Shown: positions 1 to 9,151, counted from the stretch's first letter. The stretch: 64,000 nt of DNA from Lentzea sp. NBRC 102530 (GCF_030269365.1 NZ_BSTF01000002.1:310001-374000); one strand, 5' to 3'. Notes: a model not told the origin generated them from the sequence alone. Made by a program: numbers and translations.

Positions 1-1
1 C

Positions 2-721
2 CTGGGCGCCACCGTGATCCGCGTCGAACCACCGGGCGGCGACCCGTTGCGCGGCATGCCCCCGATGTGCGGTGGCACGTCCGCCCGCTGGCTGGCGCTC
101 AACCGGGGCAAGTCCGCCGTGGAGATCGACATCAAGGACCCCGCCGATCGCGACCGCCTGCGCGACCTGGTCCGCACCGCCGACGTCTTCCTGCACAACT
201 GGGCCCCCGGCACCGCCGAACGCCTCGGCCTCGGCGCCCAGGACCTCGCGGCCGTCAACCCCGCCCTGGTGTTCGTGCACACCTCGGGCTGGGCGAACAG
301 GCTCCCCGACGCCCCGATGGGCACCGACTTCATGGCCCAGGCCCGCACCGGCCTCGGTGCCCTGCTGCGCCCGTCTGACGAGCCGCCCGCTCCGTCCCTG
401 ATGACCCTGCTCGACGTGCTGGGCGGCCTCCTCGGTGCCTACACCACCGTCGCCGCCCTGCTCCAGCGCGAGCGCACCGGCCGGGCGATCCGGGCCGAGT
501 CGTCGTTGCTGGCCGCCGCGGAACTGCTGCAGCTGAACGCGAACGGCCGTCCGGCGCCGGGGTTCCGCAGGCCGCTGCTCGGTGACGGTGGCTGGACGCA
601 CGAGGGCGTGCCGGTCACCGACGACCTCGCCTCGATTCCCGCCGACCCCCGGTTCGCCGGCGTGGTCGGGCTCGACTCCGACCGTTGTCCCGAAGTCCTC
701 ACACCCTGGAGGTTCCGATGA
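2..721 (+). CDS. Short family III (CaiB/BaiF) CoA-transferase, 5' end outside window
   Basis: The visible 239 residues open with LGATVIRVEPPGGDPL, the typical N-terminal segment of family III CoA-transferases, so only some 25-30 residues are missing upstream. The family moves CoA between carboxylic acids; the MGTDFMAQ segment occupies the position of the catalytic-Asp region. The protein stops soon after an AIRAESSLL stretch and lacks most of the C-terminal half of the usual 370-420 residue enzyme, so it is a short version or half-size subunit. Its stop overlaps the start of the acyl-CoA ligase (ATGA), so the two are probably translationally coupled and act on the same acid. The substrate is unknown. 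Confidence 0.8.
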   Translation: MGATVIRVEPPGGDPLRGMPPMCGGTSARWLALNRGKSAVEIDIKDPADRDRLRDLVRTADVFLHNWAPGTAERLGLGAQDLAAVNPALVFVHTSGWANRLPDAPMGTDFMAQARTGLGALLRPSDEPPAPSLMTLLDVLGGLLGAYTTVAALLQRERTGRAIRAESSLLAAAELLQLNANGRPAPGFRRPLLGDGGWTHEGVPVTDDLASIPADPRFAGVVGLDSDRCPEVLTPWRFR

Positions 722-2214
722 CGACCACCGCCGTCCACGACCTCGTGCCCGCCGCGCTGCGCCACCAGTGGGCCGAGCTGGGCCACTACCCGGACCGCGA
801 CATCTACGACCTGTTCGCCGTGCGGGTGTTCTTAGACCCGTTGCGAACAGCCGTGATCGACGACGACGGCGAGCTGACGTACGGGCAGCTCAACGAACTC
901 GCGCTGCGGATGGCCGCGAACCTCGCCGCCAGAGGCGTGCGGCCCGGCGATGTCGTGGCCGTGCAGCTGCCCAACGGCCGGTACGCGGTCGCCGCCGATC
1001 TCGCCGTCGCCGCGGTGGGGGGTGTGATGCTGCCGTTCCCGGTGGGGCGCGGGGAGAACGAGGCGCGGTCGCTGGTCCGGCGCAGCGGGGCGGTCGGGCT
1101 GATCGCAGACGACCCGGGGCGGGCCTGGACGACCGCGGAGTTGCTGGCGCCGGCCGGGGTGGTCGAGCCGGTCCGGTCGGATCCCAACGGTCCGGCGCGC
1201 ATCCTCGTGTCGTCGGGGTCCGAGGCCGAGCCGAAGATGGTGTTGTACTCGCACAACGCGTTGCTGGGCGGGCGAGGGGCGTTCGTCGGCAGGCTGATCC
1301 CGCCGGGGGAGGAGCTGCGGGCGTTGTTCCTGGTGCCGCTCGCGTCGTCGTTCGGCAGCAACGGCACGACGGTCACGTTGGCGCGGCACGGTGGCACTCT
1401 CGTGCTGCAGGGCAAGTTCACCCCGGAGTCCACTGTGGAGCTCATCGAGCGGGCGAGGCCGACGCACCTGTTCGGCGTGCCGACGATGTTCAAGATGCTG
1501 TTGTCCCAGCCCGGGGACTACTCGTCGATCCGCGTCATCGCGCCCGGCGGCGCGCAGCTGGACGCGGCGACGGCGCAGGCGTGCCGCGAGTTCTTCGACG
1601 CGATCGTCGTCAACGTCTACGGGTCGGCGGACGGCGTCAACTGCCACACCGCGCTGGACGACCCACCGGGGTCCGGTGCCGGGCGGCCGAACCCCGCTGT
1701 CGCGGAGATCCTGGTCGTGGACGACGCGCGGCAGCCACTGCCCGCCGGAGAGGTCGGGGAGATCATCGCGCGCGGGCCGATGAGTCCGTTGCGGTACGTG
1801 GACGACGACCTCAACGCCCGCTACCGCACCGAGGACGGCTGGGTGCGCACGGGTGATCTGGGGGTGTTCGACGAGGCGGGCTACCTGTCGGTCGTCGGGC
1901 GGCGCAAGGACATCGTGATCCGCGGTGGCGCGAACATCAGTCCGGCCGAGGTGGAGCAGGCGCTGGCCGCTCACCCGTCGGTCCGCGACGTCGCCTGCGT
2001 CGGCGTGCCGGACGAGCTGATGGGCGAACGGCTGTGCGCCTGCCTCGTGGTGTCGGAGCCGGTGACCGTCGCGGGGCTGGGGGAGTTCCTGAGCGGGCTG
2101 GCCCGCTACAAGCACCCGGAGCACCTGCTGGTGCTGCCCGAGTTCCCCCTCAACCCCGCGGGCAAGGTCGACCGCGACGCCTTGCGGCTCTTGGCTAGGC
2201 GAGCGCCTCGCTGA
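718..2214 (+). CDS. Class I adenylate-forming acyl-CoA ligase
   Basis: A 498-residue AMP-dependent synthetase/ligase that would activate a carboxylic acid as acyl-AMP and then acyl-CoA. Core motifs appear in order: SSGSEAEPK (P-loop, usually TSGTTGxPK), YGSADG, RTEDGWVRTGDLG, RKDIVIRGGANISPAEVE and the C-terminal lysine motif NPAGKVDRDAL. The ATG at 718 is preferred because GGAGG lies six bases upstream and it overlaps the preceding stop; a TTG at 685 has no such support. The altered P-loop (S-E-A-E in place of T-T-G-x) is unusual but keeps the lysine. It is cotranscribed with a CoA-transferase fragment; the acid substrate cannot be read from sequence. The last 20 bases overlap the convergent metal-binding protein gene. 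Confidence 0.88.
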   Translation: MTTTAVHDLVPAALRHQWAELGHYPDRDIYDLFAVRVFLDPLRTAVIDDDGELTYGQLNELALRMAANLAARGVRPGDVVAVQLPNGRYAVAADLAVAAVGGVMLPFPVGRGENEARSLVRRSGAVGLIADDPGRAWTTAELLAPAGVVEPVRSDPNGPARILVSSGSEAEPKMVLYSHNALLGGRGAFVGRLIPPGEELRALFLVPLASSFGSNGTTVTLARHGGTLVLQGKFTPESTVELIERARPTHLFGVPTMFKMLLSQPGDYSSIRVIAPGGAQLDAATAQACREFFDAIVVNVYGSADGVNCHTALDDPPGSGAGRPNPAVAEILVVDDARQPLPAGEVGEIIARGPMSPLRYVDDDLNARYRTEDGWVRTGDLGVFDEAGYLSVVGRRKDIVIRGGANISPAEVEQALAAHPSVRDVACVGVPDELMGERLCACLVVSEPVTVAGLGEFLSGLARYKHPEHLLVLPEFPLNPAGKVDRDALRLLARRAPR

Positions 2215-2959
2215 TCTTCTTGGCGTTGGCGCGGTAGACACCGAGCAGGTCGTTGTCGTCGTCCGGGTAGTTGACGAGGTCGACCTGCTCGGCACCGGCA
2301 TCGGGCAGCACGGTGCCGGTGCTCATGTGCGAGTTCTCGAAGACGAACTGCGGCGCCTTGCCCTTCAGTTCCGCGAGCTGCGACGGCGTCACCGGTTCCG
2401 GCCCGTACACGCCGAGCAGTTCGGCACCGGCGAGGTCGGCCGCGTAGCCGACGAACATCTGCGCGACGACCTTCGGCTGCTTGCCACCGGGCCACTTCGC
2501 CTTGACCTCGCCGGCGAGCTTCGCGTACTCGGCGTCGAAGTCGCCGATCCACTTCCGCGCCGCGTCCTGCGTGCCGAACAACTCGGCGAGCCGCGTCACC
2601 TCGGCCTTGACCTTGTCGCGCGAGTTGTCCAGCGCGACCTCGATCTTCTTCGCGTTCGAGCCGGCCGCGTCGGTGATCTTCGGCGCGAACGACTCGAACG
2701 GCGCGTACAGCACGTAGTCCGCGTCCGCGACGGCCTTGAGGTCGGACGGCTTCGGGTCGTAGTCCGGCGCGTGCAGCACGGACCTGGGCACGATCACCGT
2801 GACGTTCGTGGCACCGGCCGCCTTCGCGAACCCGGCCTCCCAACTGGTCGTCGCCACGATCTTGGGCCCGGTCTGTTGCTGCTGCCGGGGTGCCGCGGCC
2901 GATCCGCAACCGGCCAGCAGCAGCGCGGCGGTCAGTGGGACGAGGAAGCGGACTGCCAT
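2195..2959 (-). CDS. Metal ABC transporter substrate-binding lipoprotein (ZnuA/AztC-like)
   Basis: 254 residues beginning with a lipoprotein signal peptide whose lipobox is LLAGC (Cys at about residue 18). The cluster A-I family captures Zn2+ or Mn2+ outside the membrane and hands it to a permease. HAPDYDPKPSDL matches the metal-ligand loop of ZnuA proteins and SHMSTG may supply a second His; no His-rich loop is present, so metal choice is open. It is the last gene of a three-gene minus-strand operon and overlaps the end of the permease gene by 28 bases. Its 3' end also overlaps the convergent ligase gene by 20 bases. Family assignment is firm; zinc versus manganese is inference. Confidence 0.85.
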   Translation of the reverse strand: MAVRFLVPLTAALLLAGCGSAAAPRQQQQTGPKIVATTSWEAGFAKAAGATNVTVIVPRSVLHAPDYDPKPSDLKAVADADYVLYAPFESFAPKITDAAGSNAKKIEVALDNSRDKVKAEVTRLAELFGTQDAARKWIGDFDAEYAKLAGEVKAKWPGGKQPKVVAQMFVGYAADLAGAELLGVYGPEPVTPSQLAELKGKAPQFVFENSHMSTGTVLPDAGAEQVDLVNYPDDDNDLLGVYRANAKKISEALA

Positions 2960-3771
2960 GCGGGGGTTCTCCGTTCGGGAAGGAAATGAGCGGCGAGCGC
3001 GACGGCGCCCGCCAGGAGCACGAGGACCGGACCGGGCGGCTGGTCCAGCAGGAGGGCCAGGGCGAACCCGGCCAGGTTGACGACGACACCGATCCCGACC
3101 GCCCACACCGCCATGCCGGTCAGCGACTGCGCGAGCCGCCGGGCCGCCAGCGCGGGCAGCAACGTCAGCGCGTCCACCAGCAACGCGCCGGTCAGCCGGA
3201 TCGCACCGGCGATCGCGATGGCCACCAGCACGAGCAGGACGAGCGTCAGCCGGTTGACCGGCACGCCGCTGCACGCCGCCAGCTCGCGGTCGTGCAGCAG
3301 CAACGCGAGTTGCCCGCGGCGCCAGGCGAACAGCGCCGGAACGAGAACGGCGAGGGCGCCGAGCAGCACCACGTCGCCGGTCTTGGTGGCGAGGATCGAG
3401 CCCCACAGCAGCTCGAACGCCGCCGAGGCGTTGACGCCGGAGATCGACAGGACCAGCAGGGCGGCCGCGATGGCGAGGCTCATCAGCAGGCCCATCGCGC
3501 CGGACAGGCCGGACCGGCTGCGGGCGAGCGGGGTGAGGCCGGCGCCGGACAGTCCACAGGCGACCACCGCGCACAGCAACGGGTCGAGACCGGTGAGCAG
3601 GCCGACGGCGATGCCCAGCAACGCAATGTGCATCATGGCGAAGCGGACCGGCATGATGTCGAGGCCGATGATGACGACGCCGATGATCGGCAACGCCACC
3701 GCGCCGAGCAGGAGGGCGAAGGCGGCGCGCTGGACGGCCGCGAGTTCGAGGAGCTCGAAGAACTCGGTCAC
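2932..3771 (-). CDS. Metal ABC transporter permease (ABC-3 family, ZnuB-like)
   Basis: 279 residues made almost entirely of hydrophobic helices (about seven to eight), with the family's recurring layout: an N-terminal helix with RAAFALLLGAVALPIIG, a conserved MPVRFAMMHIALLG segment and RLTGALLVDALTLLPALAA near the coupling region. It forms the membrane channel for the neighbouring substrate-binding protein and ATPase. The GTG start at 3771 overlaps the ATPase stop (GTGA), indicating translational coupling. Nothing in the sequence separates Zn2+ from Mn2+ transport. Confidence 0.85.
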   Translation of the reverse strand: MTEFFELLELAAVQRAAFALLLGAVALPIIGVVIIGLDIMPVRFAMMHIALLGIAVGLLTGLDPLLCAVVACGLSGAGLTPLARSRSGLSGAMGLLMSLAIAAALLVLSISGVNASAAFELLWGSILATKTGDVVLLGALAVLVPALFAWRRGQLALLLHDRELAACSGVPVNRLTLVLLVLVAIAIAGAIRLTGALLVDALTLLPALAARRLAQSLTGMAVWAVGIGVVVNLAGFALALLLDQPPGPVLVLLAGAVALAAHFLPERRTPAWQSASSSH

Positions 3772-4415
3772 GTGATCTCCCGCAGCGCACCCGCGGCCAT
3801 CTCGAAGACGCGTTCGCAGCGCTGCACCACGGCCCGGTCGTGCGTCACGACCATCACCGTCACCGGCAACCCGGCGAGCAGCCCGGCCACCGCCGCCTGC
3901 CCCTCGAAGTCCAGCGCCGCCGTGGGTTCATCGGCCAGCAGCACCCCCGCCCCGGCCTCGACGCACCCGAGCGCCCGCGCCAGGTACGCCCGCTGCAACT
4001 GCCCGCCGGACAACGTGTGCACCGGCTGCCGTCCCAGCTCACCGACGCCGAGTTCCGCGGCCGCGGCCCGCGCACGTTCCGGCGCACCGCCGCTCGCCAG
4101 CAGTTCGTCCACCAGCAGCGGGAACCGCCCGGCCGCCTGCCGTTGCGGGATCCACGCGATCTCCCGGCGGCGGCGGGTCCAGTCGGCGGACGTGCGGGCC
4201 TCGCGCCGCCCGACCTCGATCACGCCGCGGGCCGCGGCGTGCAGGCCGAGCACCGCGCGCAGCAGGGTCGTCTTGCCGGAGCCGTTCGTGCCGGTCAGCG
4301 CCACGCGTTGGCCGGCGGCGACGTCGAGCGAGACGTCGCGCACGACGGTCCTGCCGCCGTGCGCACAACTCACCCCCGCCAGCCGCACCGGCAGACCTGT
4401 CGTTTCCACGAGCAT
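3768..4415 (-). CDS. Metal ABC transporter ATP-binding protein (ZnuC-like)
   Basis: 215-residue ATPase that powers the adjacent permease. It has Walker A GTNGSGKTT, signature LSGGQLQRAYLARAL and Walker B VLLADEPTAALD, with the switch His in VVTHDRAVVQ. It is short for the family (usually 230-260) but no core motif is missing. It is the first gene of the operon ATPase-permease-binding protein. I see no clear Shine-Dalgarno sequence before the ATG. The 105-base gap upstream carries a short inverted repeat, listed separately. Confidence 0.85.
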   Translation of the reverse strand: MLVETTGLPVRLAGVSCAHGGRTVVRDVSLDVAAGQRVALTGTNGSGKTTLLRAVLGLHAAARGVIEVGRREARTSADWTRRRREIAWIPQRQAAGRFPLLVDELLASGGAPERARAAAAELGVGELGRQPVHTLSGGQLQRAYLARALGCVEAGAGVLLADEPTAALDFEGQAAVAGLLAGLPVTVMVVTHDRAVVQRCERVFEMAAGALREIT

Positions 4416-4437
4416 CTAGTCGGTGCGCGCGGGTGAT

Positions 4438-4469
4438 CAGTTCCCTCGGTCGGGTGAGATCAGGAACTG
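4438..4469. repeat. Short inverted repeat CAGTTCC/GGAACTG upstream of metal ABC operon
   Basis: CAGTTCC at 4438-4444 and GGAACTG at 4463-4469 are perfect complements with an 18-base spacer. The site lies between the end of the FAD oxidase gene and the start of the metal ABC operon, both on the minus strand. It could be a weak terminator of the former or a regulator site for the latter. It does not look like the AT-rich Zur boxes of actinomycetes. Confidence 0.35.
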
Positions 4470-4520
4470 GCAGCCCGAGCGGTCCGACCAGTGGACGCGG
4501 TCAACACCGGGCCGGTCACC

Positions 4521-5969
4521 TCACTGGTCCGGTGTCACCGACTGCGCGAAGGCGAAGACGCGGTCCGGGTCGTAGCGGGCGGCGACGGCGTGCAGGCGGG
4601 AGAGGTTGCCGCCGTAGTACGCCTCGGCCCAGCGCGGCATCTGCGGGTCGATGTAGTTGACGTAGCCGGTGTCGCCCGTCAGCGCACCCAGGCCGTCGCG
4701 GATCCCGGCCAGCTTCGTGCGGGCCTCGTCGGCGGACGACGGCGGGGTCTTGAGGTAGATCTGCACGTTCGCGAGGGCCGTGCGGTGCGGGAACGCCGTG
4801 GCGTCGGGGGCCACGTCGGCCACGGCGCCACGCAGGCCGTCGAAGATCAGGTACGTCTCGTCGGACTGGCCCGCCAGCAACTCCACGGCCCGCCCCGCGT
4901 CGACCGCGTCCCGGGCCACCCGCGACGACGCGACGGCCGACTCGCGCGAGATCGGGCCGCCCGCGAAGTACCGCACGGCCTCGGCGTAGGTCTGCGGCTG
5001 GACGAACCGCGACTCGGGCGCCGGCAGGCCGTTCAGCAACGACGCGAGGGCGCCGGCACCGCCGACGAAGCAGCCGCCGATGCGGGCGGACGGTTGCGGA
5101 CCGCCGCGCACGACGACGTTCGACCAGAGTTCCGGCGGTGCCTGGGCGAGCCACGTCTGCCACGCGCCCAGGGCGTCCGCGGCGGCACCGGCCGGGTAGG
5201 CGAGCGAGAAGACGGTGACGTCCGGCGCGGGCAAGGTCGCGAACACGAACTCCGTCACGATCCCGAAGTTGCCGCCACCGCCGCCGCGCAACGCCCAGAA
5301 CAGGTCGGGCCCCTCGGAGGCGGAGACCGTGAGCAGCCGCCCGTCGGCGGTGACGACCTTCGCCGACACCAGGTGGTCGCACGTCAGGCCGTACCTGCGG
5401 GAGAGAACGCCGATGCCACCGCCGAGCGTGAGGCCCGCGACGCCGACGGACGGGCACGTGCCGGTGGGCAGGCAACGGCCTGACGCGACCAACGCGTTCG
5501 AGACGGCGCTCAACGCGGCGCCGGAGCCGACGCGGACCTGGTCACCCGGCAGCACCTCGACGTCCGCCAGCCCGCGCACGTCGACCTGGAGACCGCCCGA
5601 CGGCGACGAGTACCCGGCGTAGCTGTGGCCACCGCTGCGGGCGGCGATCGCGACGCGCCCCCGTGCCGCCTCGACGCAGGCCTGCACGTCCGCGGCCGAG
5701 GTGACCTTGGCGACGGCGGCGGGTTCCCGGGCGTCCCACACGGGGTTGAAGCCCTGGTAGGTGAACCCGTCCTCACCTGCCAGCGCCAGCCGCCCGGACA
5801 TCCGCGAGCGCAGCGCGGCCCAGTCGGGCGGTCCACTCGGAACGGACGAAGTGGACGGTGGTGGAACCGGTGGGCCCGAGGCGGAGCAGGCGGCCACCAC
5901 ACCGACCCCGGCCAGTCCCGCGACCTTCAGAAACCCGCGTCGATCCACCTTCCCATGCTGGCACGCCAT
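4521..5969 (-). CDS. Tat-exported BBE-family FAD-linked oxidoreductase, predicted lipoprotein
   Basis: 482 residues. The N-terminus carries a twin-arginine motif (RRGFLK, about residues 10-15) followed by a lipobox VAAC (Cys28), so the mature enzyme should be exported folded and anchored outside the membrane. The FAD_binding_4 domain follows: RSGGHSYAGYS supplies His115 and GLTCDHL supplies Cys197, the pair used for bicovalent flavin attachment in berberine-bridge and oligosaccharide oxidases. The C-terminal BBE segment has YVNYIDP and the Tyr/Asn-rich AYYGGNLSRL. Such enzymes oxidise sugars, alcohols or alkaloids with O2, making H2O2. The substrate is unknown. A GTG eight codons in (VDRRGF) is an alternative start. 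Confidence 0.85.
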   Translation of the reverse strand: MACQHGKVDRRGFLKVAGLAGVGVVAACSASGPPVPPPSTSSVPSGPPDWAALRSRMSGRLALAGEDGFTYQGFNPVWDAREPAAVAKVTSAADVQACVEAARGRVAIAARSGGHSYAGYSSPSGGLQVDVRGLADVEVLPGDQVRVGSGAALSAVSNALVASGRCLPTGTCPSVGVAGLTLGGGIGVLSRRYGLTCDHLVSAKVVTADGRLLTVSASEGPDLFWALRGGGGGNFGIVTEFVFATLPAPDVTVFSLAYPAGAAADALGAWQTWLAQAPPELWSNVVVRGGPQPSARIGGCFVGGAGALASLLNGLPAPESRFVQPQTYAEAVRYFAGGPISRESAVASSRVARDAVDAGRAVELLAGQSDETYLIFDGLRGAVADVAPDATAFPHRTALANVQIYLKTPPSSADEARTKLAGIRDGLGALTGDTGYVNYIDPQMPRWAEAYYGGNLSRLHAVAARYDPDRVFAFAQSVTPDQ

Positions 5970-6063
5970 GATCACCCCCGCATCCGGTACGACCTGAGGC
6001 GTACCCCGGCGCCACCCTTCAGCGTGATGCGGGCTGACGAGCAGGAGATCCATTCTGAACCGC

Positions 6064-7422
6064 GTGGCAATCCTGAAAGCAGCGGTCGCGGCCGCGATGA
6101 TCACGCTCACCCTGACGCCGGTGGCGACGGCGCAACCGGACCTGGGCTGGGGCAAGTGCGACAAACCCGTCGCCGACGGGGTCGAGTGCGGCACGCTCAC
6201 CGTGCCGATCGACTGGGCGAAGCCGGACCGGACGGTCGGCCTGCGGGTCTACCGGTGGAAGGCGGACAACAGCAAGGGCACGATCCTGAGCTTCCCGTCC
6301 GGACCCGGCCAGCCCGGCGACTTCACCTTCGGCACGCTGAAACGCGCCCTGCCCGGCTACGACCTGATCTCACTGGACCCGCGCGGCGTCGGCGAAAGCC
6401 ACCCCACGACGTGCGACCTGGCCAAGGCGCTCAAGGTCCCGTACGTCCCGCCGACCGGCGCGCGGGCGTTCGAGCAGCTCCAAAAGGACCAGAAGGCGTT
6501 CTGGGCGTCCTGCACGACCGGCGTGCCGGGCCTGGACCAGCACCTCGACGCCTACAGCACCGCGAACGACGCCGACGCGCTGCGCAAGGCCGTCAATGCG
6601 GACAGGGTCAGCATCTACGGCCTCTCCTACGGCACGTTGCTCGGCGAGCGCTACCTGGAGCGGTTCGGCCGGCACGTCGACGGCTCGGTGCTCGAGGGCG
6701 TGATGAACCCCGGTCTGAGCCGCCGCGAGTTCATGGCGACGGCTGCGGCGGGCGTCGAGGCGATCTTCACGAAGTTCACCCGGTGGTGCGCCGACACCCC
6801 GGACTGCGCGCTGCACGGCCAGGACCCGGCCGAGGTCTTCCGGCAGGCCCGGCGCACCGCCACGAAGATCCCCGGCACGTTCTACGGCTTCCCCTGGTCG
6901 GAGGCCATGATCACGCGTTACTTCGAGATCTTCGGCACGCGGGACTTCGCCGAGGCCGCACAGGGCCTGCACGCCCTCGCCGAGGGCCGCAACCCCACGC
7001 CGGACGACCCGGGAGGTGAGTTGCCGCACCGGTTCGAGTACGCCGACCCGAACGTCTGCTCCGACTGGCCGTTCGCGCTCGCCTCGGTGCGGGAAGCGCG
7101 CGGCGACCTGAACGCGACGCGCAAGGCCGCTCCGGTCGTGGGCTACTCGACGAACGCCAGCAACTACACCTCGATCTGCGTCGGCGGCCCGGAGACCGGA
7201 CGCCCGAAGCCCGTGTCGTCACGCAGCCAGCACCCGACGTTGTTGCTCAGCAACAGCCTCGACCCCGCCACCCCGAGGACCTGGGCCGACGGCGTGCAGA
7301 AGCAGCTGGGGCGCAAGGCGATCCACGTCGTCACGGACCGGGTCGGCCACGGCGGCGGCACCGACGACCCGGTCACGCTGAAGAAGCTGCAGGACTACAT
7401 GGCCAGCACGACCCGGCCGTGA
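6064..7422 (+). CDS. Secreted alpha/beta hydrolase, tripeptidyl-aminopeptidase-like (TAP/SlpD type)
   Basis: 452 residues with a signal peptide ending near ATAQ. The layout matches Streptomyces tripeptidyl aminopeptidases: an alpha/beta hydrolase core with DPRGVGES, the nucleophile elbow GLSYGT (Ser188), and a C-terminal TAP-like lid region carrying SLDPATP (Asp400) and VGHGGG (His429). It probably trims tripeptides or small acyl groups outside the cell. The annotated GTG at 6064 is 16 bases from the nearest purine-rich site (AGGAG at 6043-6047). An in-frame CTG at 6055, seven bases from that site, would extend the signal peptide by three residues. The 3' end overlaps the convergent oxidoreductase gene by 28 bases. 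Confidence 0.85.
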   Translation: MAILKAAVAAAMITLTLTPVATAQPDLGWGKCDKPVADGVECGTLTVPIDWAKPDRTVGLRVYRWKADNSKGTILSFPSGPGQPGDFTFGTLKRALPGYDLISLDPRGVGESHPTTCDLAKALKVPYVPPTGARAFEQLQKDQKAFWASCTTGVPGLDQHLDAYSTANDADALRKAVNADRVSIYGLSYGTLLGERYLERFGRHVDGSVLEGVMNPGLSRREFMATAAAGVEAIFTKFTRWCADTPDCALHGQDPAEVFRQARRTATKIPGTFYGFPWSEAMITRYFEIFGTRDFAEAAQGLHALAEGRNPTPDDPGGELPHRFEYADPNVCSDWPFALASVREARGDLNATRKAAPVVGYSTNASNYTSICVGGPETGRPKPVSSRSQHPTLLLSNSLDPATPRTWADGVQKQLGRKAIHVVTDRVGHGGGTDDPVTLKKLQDYMASTTRP

Positions 7423-8297
7423 CCGGTGCGGTGCCACACGTCGGAGACGTCGGCGAGCGGCACCACCTCGTGATCCACGGTCAGCGCGCCCTCGGCGGCG
7501 TACCGGGCGATCACCGAGACGGCCTCGGCCCGTTGCTGCGCGGTCAGCTCGTTGTTGGTGTACCCCAGCAGCCGCAACGACTTGCTGCGCAACGTCGACG
7601 ACGTGACCGGACTCGTCTCGCCCGCTGACCCGCCGAGGTTCACCCACCGGCCGCCCGGACGCAACGCCCGGGCGGCCGTGGCGGCGGGCTCCCCGAACAA
7701 CGGGTCGATCAGCAGATCGGCGCCCTGACCAGCAACACCGACGTCCTCCAGCGGCACCACCACGTCGGCGCCGGCGCGCACGGCACGTTCCCGTGCCGAT
7801 GCAGACCGTGCCGCCGCGATCACCCGCCCGGCGCCGAGCAGCCGGGCGAGCTGGATCGCGGACTGCCCGACCGCGCCGCACCCGAGCACCACCACCGACT
7901 CACCCGCGACGAGTCCACCGACCTGCAACGTCATGTAGGCGGCGACCGCGGACAACCCCAGCGCCGCCACCAGCACGGGGTCGACCGCCGGCAGAAACAC
8001 GAGGTCTTCCTGCCGTGCCAACGCCTTCGGGGCCATGCTCCCGTCACCGGGCGCCATCCCGGCGGTCGTCGGGAACCACACCGCACGCCCGTCGACCGTC
8101 CCGACGCCCTGCACCCCGGGCACGTACGGCGTCTCCGGCACCCCGAAGTACGAGGTCCCGCCGGCGCACAACAGGTCGAGCGGCGTGATCGGCGCGGCGG
8201 CCACGTCCACCACGACCTGGCCGGGGCCGGCGGTGGGCTCGCCCCGGTCAGCGAGCGACGGCGGCTGACCGGGACGAACGACTACCGCGGCGCGCAC
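7395..8297 (-). CDS. Zinc-less MDR-family (quinone-oxidoreductase-like) dehydrogenase
   Basis: 300 residues of the medium-chain dehydrogenase/reductase superfamily. The GroES-like N-terminal part (PGQVVVDVAAAPITPLD, PYVPGVQGVG) is followed by the NAD(P) Rossmann motif VVLGCGAVGQSAIQLA. The structural-zinc cysteines of alcohol dehydrogenases are absent, so it resembles NADPH:quinone or enoyl reductases, expected to reduce a conjugated double bond or quinone. It is short for the family (usually 320-340). The GTG at 8297 overlaps the end of the dioxygenase gene by 16 bases and is the only start giving a normal N-terminus. It is the last gene of the IclR-linked operon and may act on the ring-cleavage product, which is inference. 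Confidence 0.8.
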   Translation of the reverse strand: MRAAVVVRPGQPPSLADRGEPTAGPGQVVVDVAAAPITPLDLLCAGGTSYFGVPETPYVPGVQGVGTVDGRAVWFPTTAGMAPGDGSMAPKALARQEDLVFLPAVDPVLVAALGLSAVAAYMTLQVGGLVAGESVVVLGCGAVGQSAIQLARLLGAGRVIAAARSASARERAVRAGADVVVPLEDVGVAGQGADLLIDPLFGEPAATAARALRPGGRWVNLGGSAGETSPVTSSTLRSKSLRLLGYTNNELTAQQRAEAVSVIARYAAEGALTVDHEVVPLADVSDVWHRTGHGRVVLAM

Positions 8298-9148
8298 GGC
8301 TGCAACACGAAGTCGTACTCCGCCAGGACCCAGGGCACAGAAGAAGAACCGCCGTCCGGCGTCGGCCCCGGCTCCTGCGGCACGAACCGCACCACCAGCT
8401 CCTGCTTGGTACCGAACACCACGTCGCTGTCGAGGTACTCCGCGCCTTCCTCGAACAGGTGCGTGATCAACGGCTCGAACCCGTCCGCGGTCAGCAGGAA
8501 GTGCACGTGCGCCGGGCGGAAGTAGCTGATCTCGGTCTGCTCGATCAACGCGCCGACCGGCCCGTCCATCGGGATCGCGTACCCCTTCGGCGTGATCGTC
8601 CGCACGCAGTACGACCCGTCCTCGCGCGCCCGGTACTTCGCCCGCAACCGCGCCTCGTCCACCTCGAGCTGCGCCTCGTACGCGCCCTCGGCGTCGGCCT
8701 GCCACACGTCCAGCACCGCCCCGGCCACCGGCGTCCCGTCCAGCGACCGCACGGTTCCCCTGATGTAGAGCGGGGTTCCGTCGACGTCGTCGGACATGTC
8801 ACCACCGAACCCGAGTTCGGGGGAGCCGTCGATGTGGAACGGCCCGAGCACCGTCGCCGGAGTCGCGGCCGCGTCGAACCGGTGGTTCATCTGCACGACC
8901 AGCATGCTCAGCCCCAGCACGTCCGAGGCGAGGATGAACTCCTCGCGCTTCTCGTCGCTGATCTGCCCGGTGGCGGTGAGCCACTGAACGGCGGCCATCC
9001 ACTCGGCCTCGGTGAGCCGCACCTCGCGGGCGAAGTCGTGCAGGTGCCGCACCAGCGCGGTCATCAGCTGGGCGGTCCGCGGCTCCTTCGCGGTCGCCCA
9101 GCGCTGCTGCGCGAGTGCGGTGATGTTGTCCTCGGTGACGAGCTGCAT
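8282..9148 (-). CDS. Intradiol ring-cleavage dioxygenase (catechol/hydroxyquinol 1,2-dioxygenase type)
   Basis: 288 residues with an N-terminal helical dimerisation domain (about 1-100) and the beta-sandwich catalytic domain. All four Fe(III) ligands are visible with the family spacing: Tyr157 (GAYEAQ), Tyr190 (PKGYAIP), His214 and His216 (RPAHVHF); DVWQADAEG and DGPVGALI are further family signatures. It should open a catechol or hydroxyquinol between its two hydroxyls to give a muconate or maleylacetate. GAGG lies just upstream of the ATG. No maleylacetate reductase or muconate cycloisomerase is nearby; CoA-handling enzymes are found instead, which is unusual. Confidence 0.9.
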   Translation of the reverse strand: MQLVTEDNITALAQQRWATAKEPRTAQLMTALVRHLHDFAREVRLTEAEWMAAVQWLTATGQISDEKREEFILASDVLGLSMLVVQMNHRFDAAATPATVLGPFHIDGSPELGFGGDMSDDVDGTPLYIRGTVRSLDGTPVAGAVLDVWQADAEGAYEAQLEVDEARLRAKYRAREDGSYCVRTITPKGYAIPMDGPVGALIEQTEISYFRPAHVHFLLTADGFEPLITHLFEEGAEYLDSDVVFGTKQELVVRFVPQEPGPTPDGGSSSVPWVLAEYDFVLQPCAPR

Positions 9149-9151
9149 TGC

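Noticed and set aside
2890..4419. A 509-codon open frame opposite the metal ABC operon
   Set aside because: Gln/Arg/Asp-rich shadow of three convincing ABC transporter genes.
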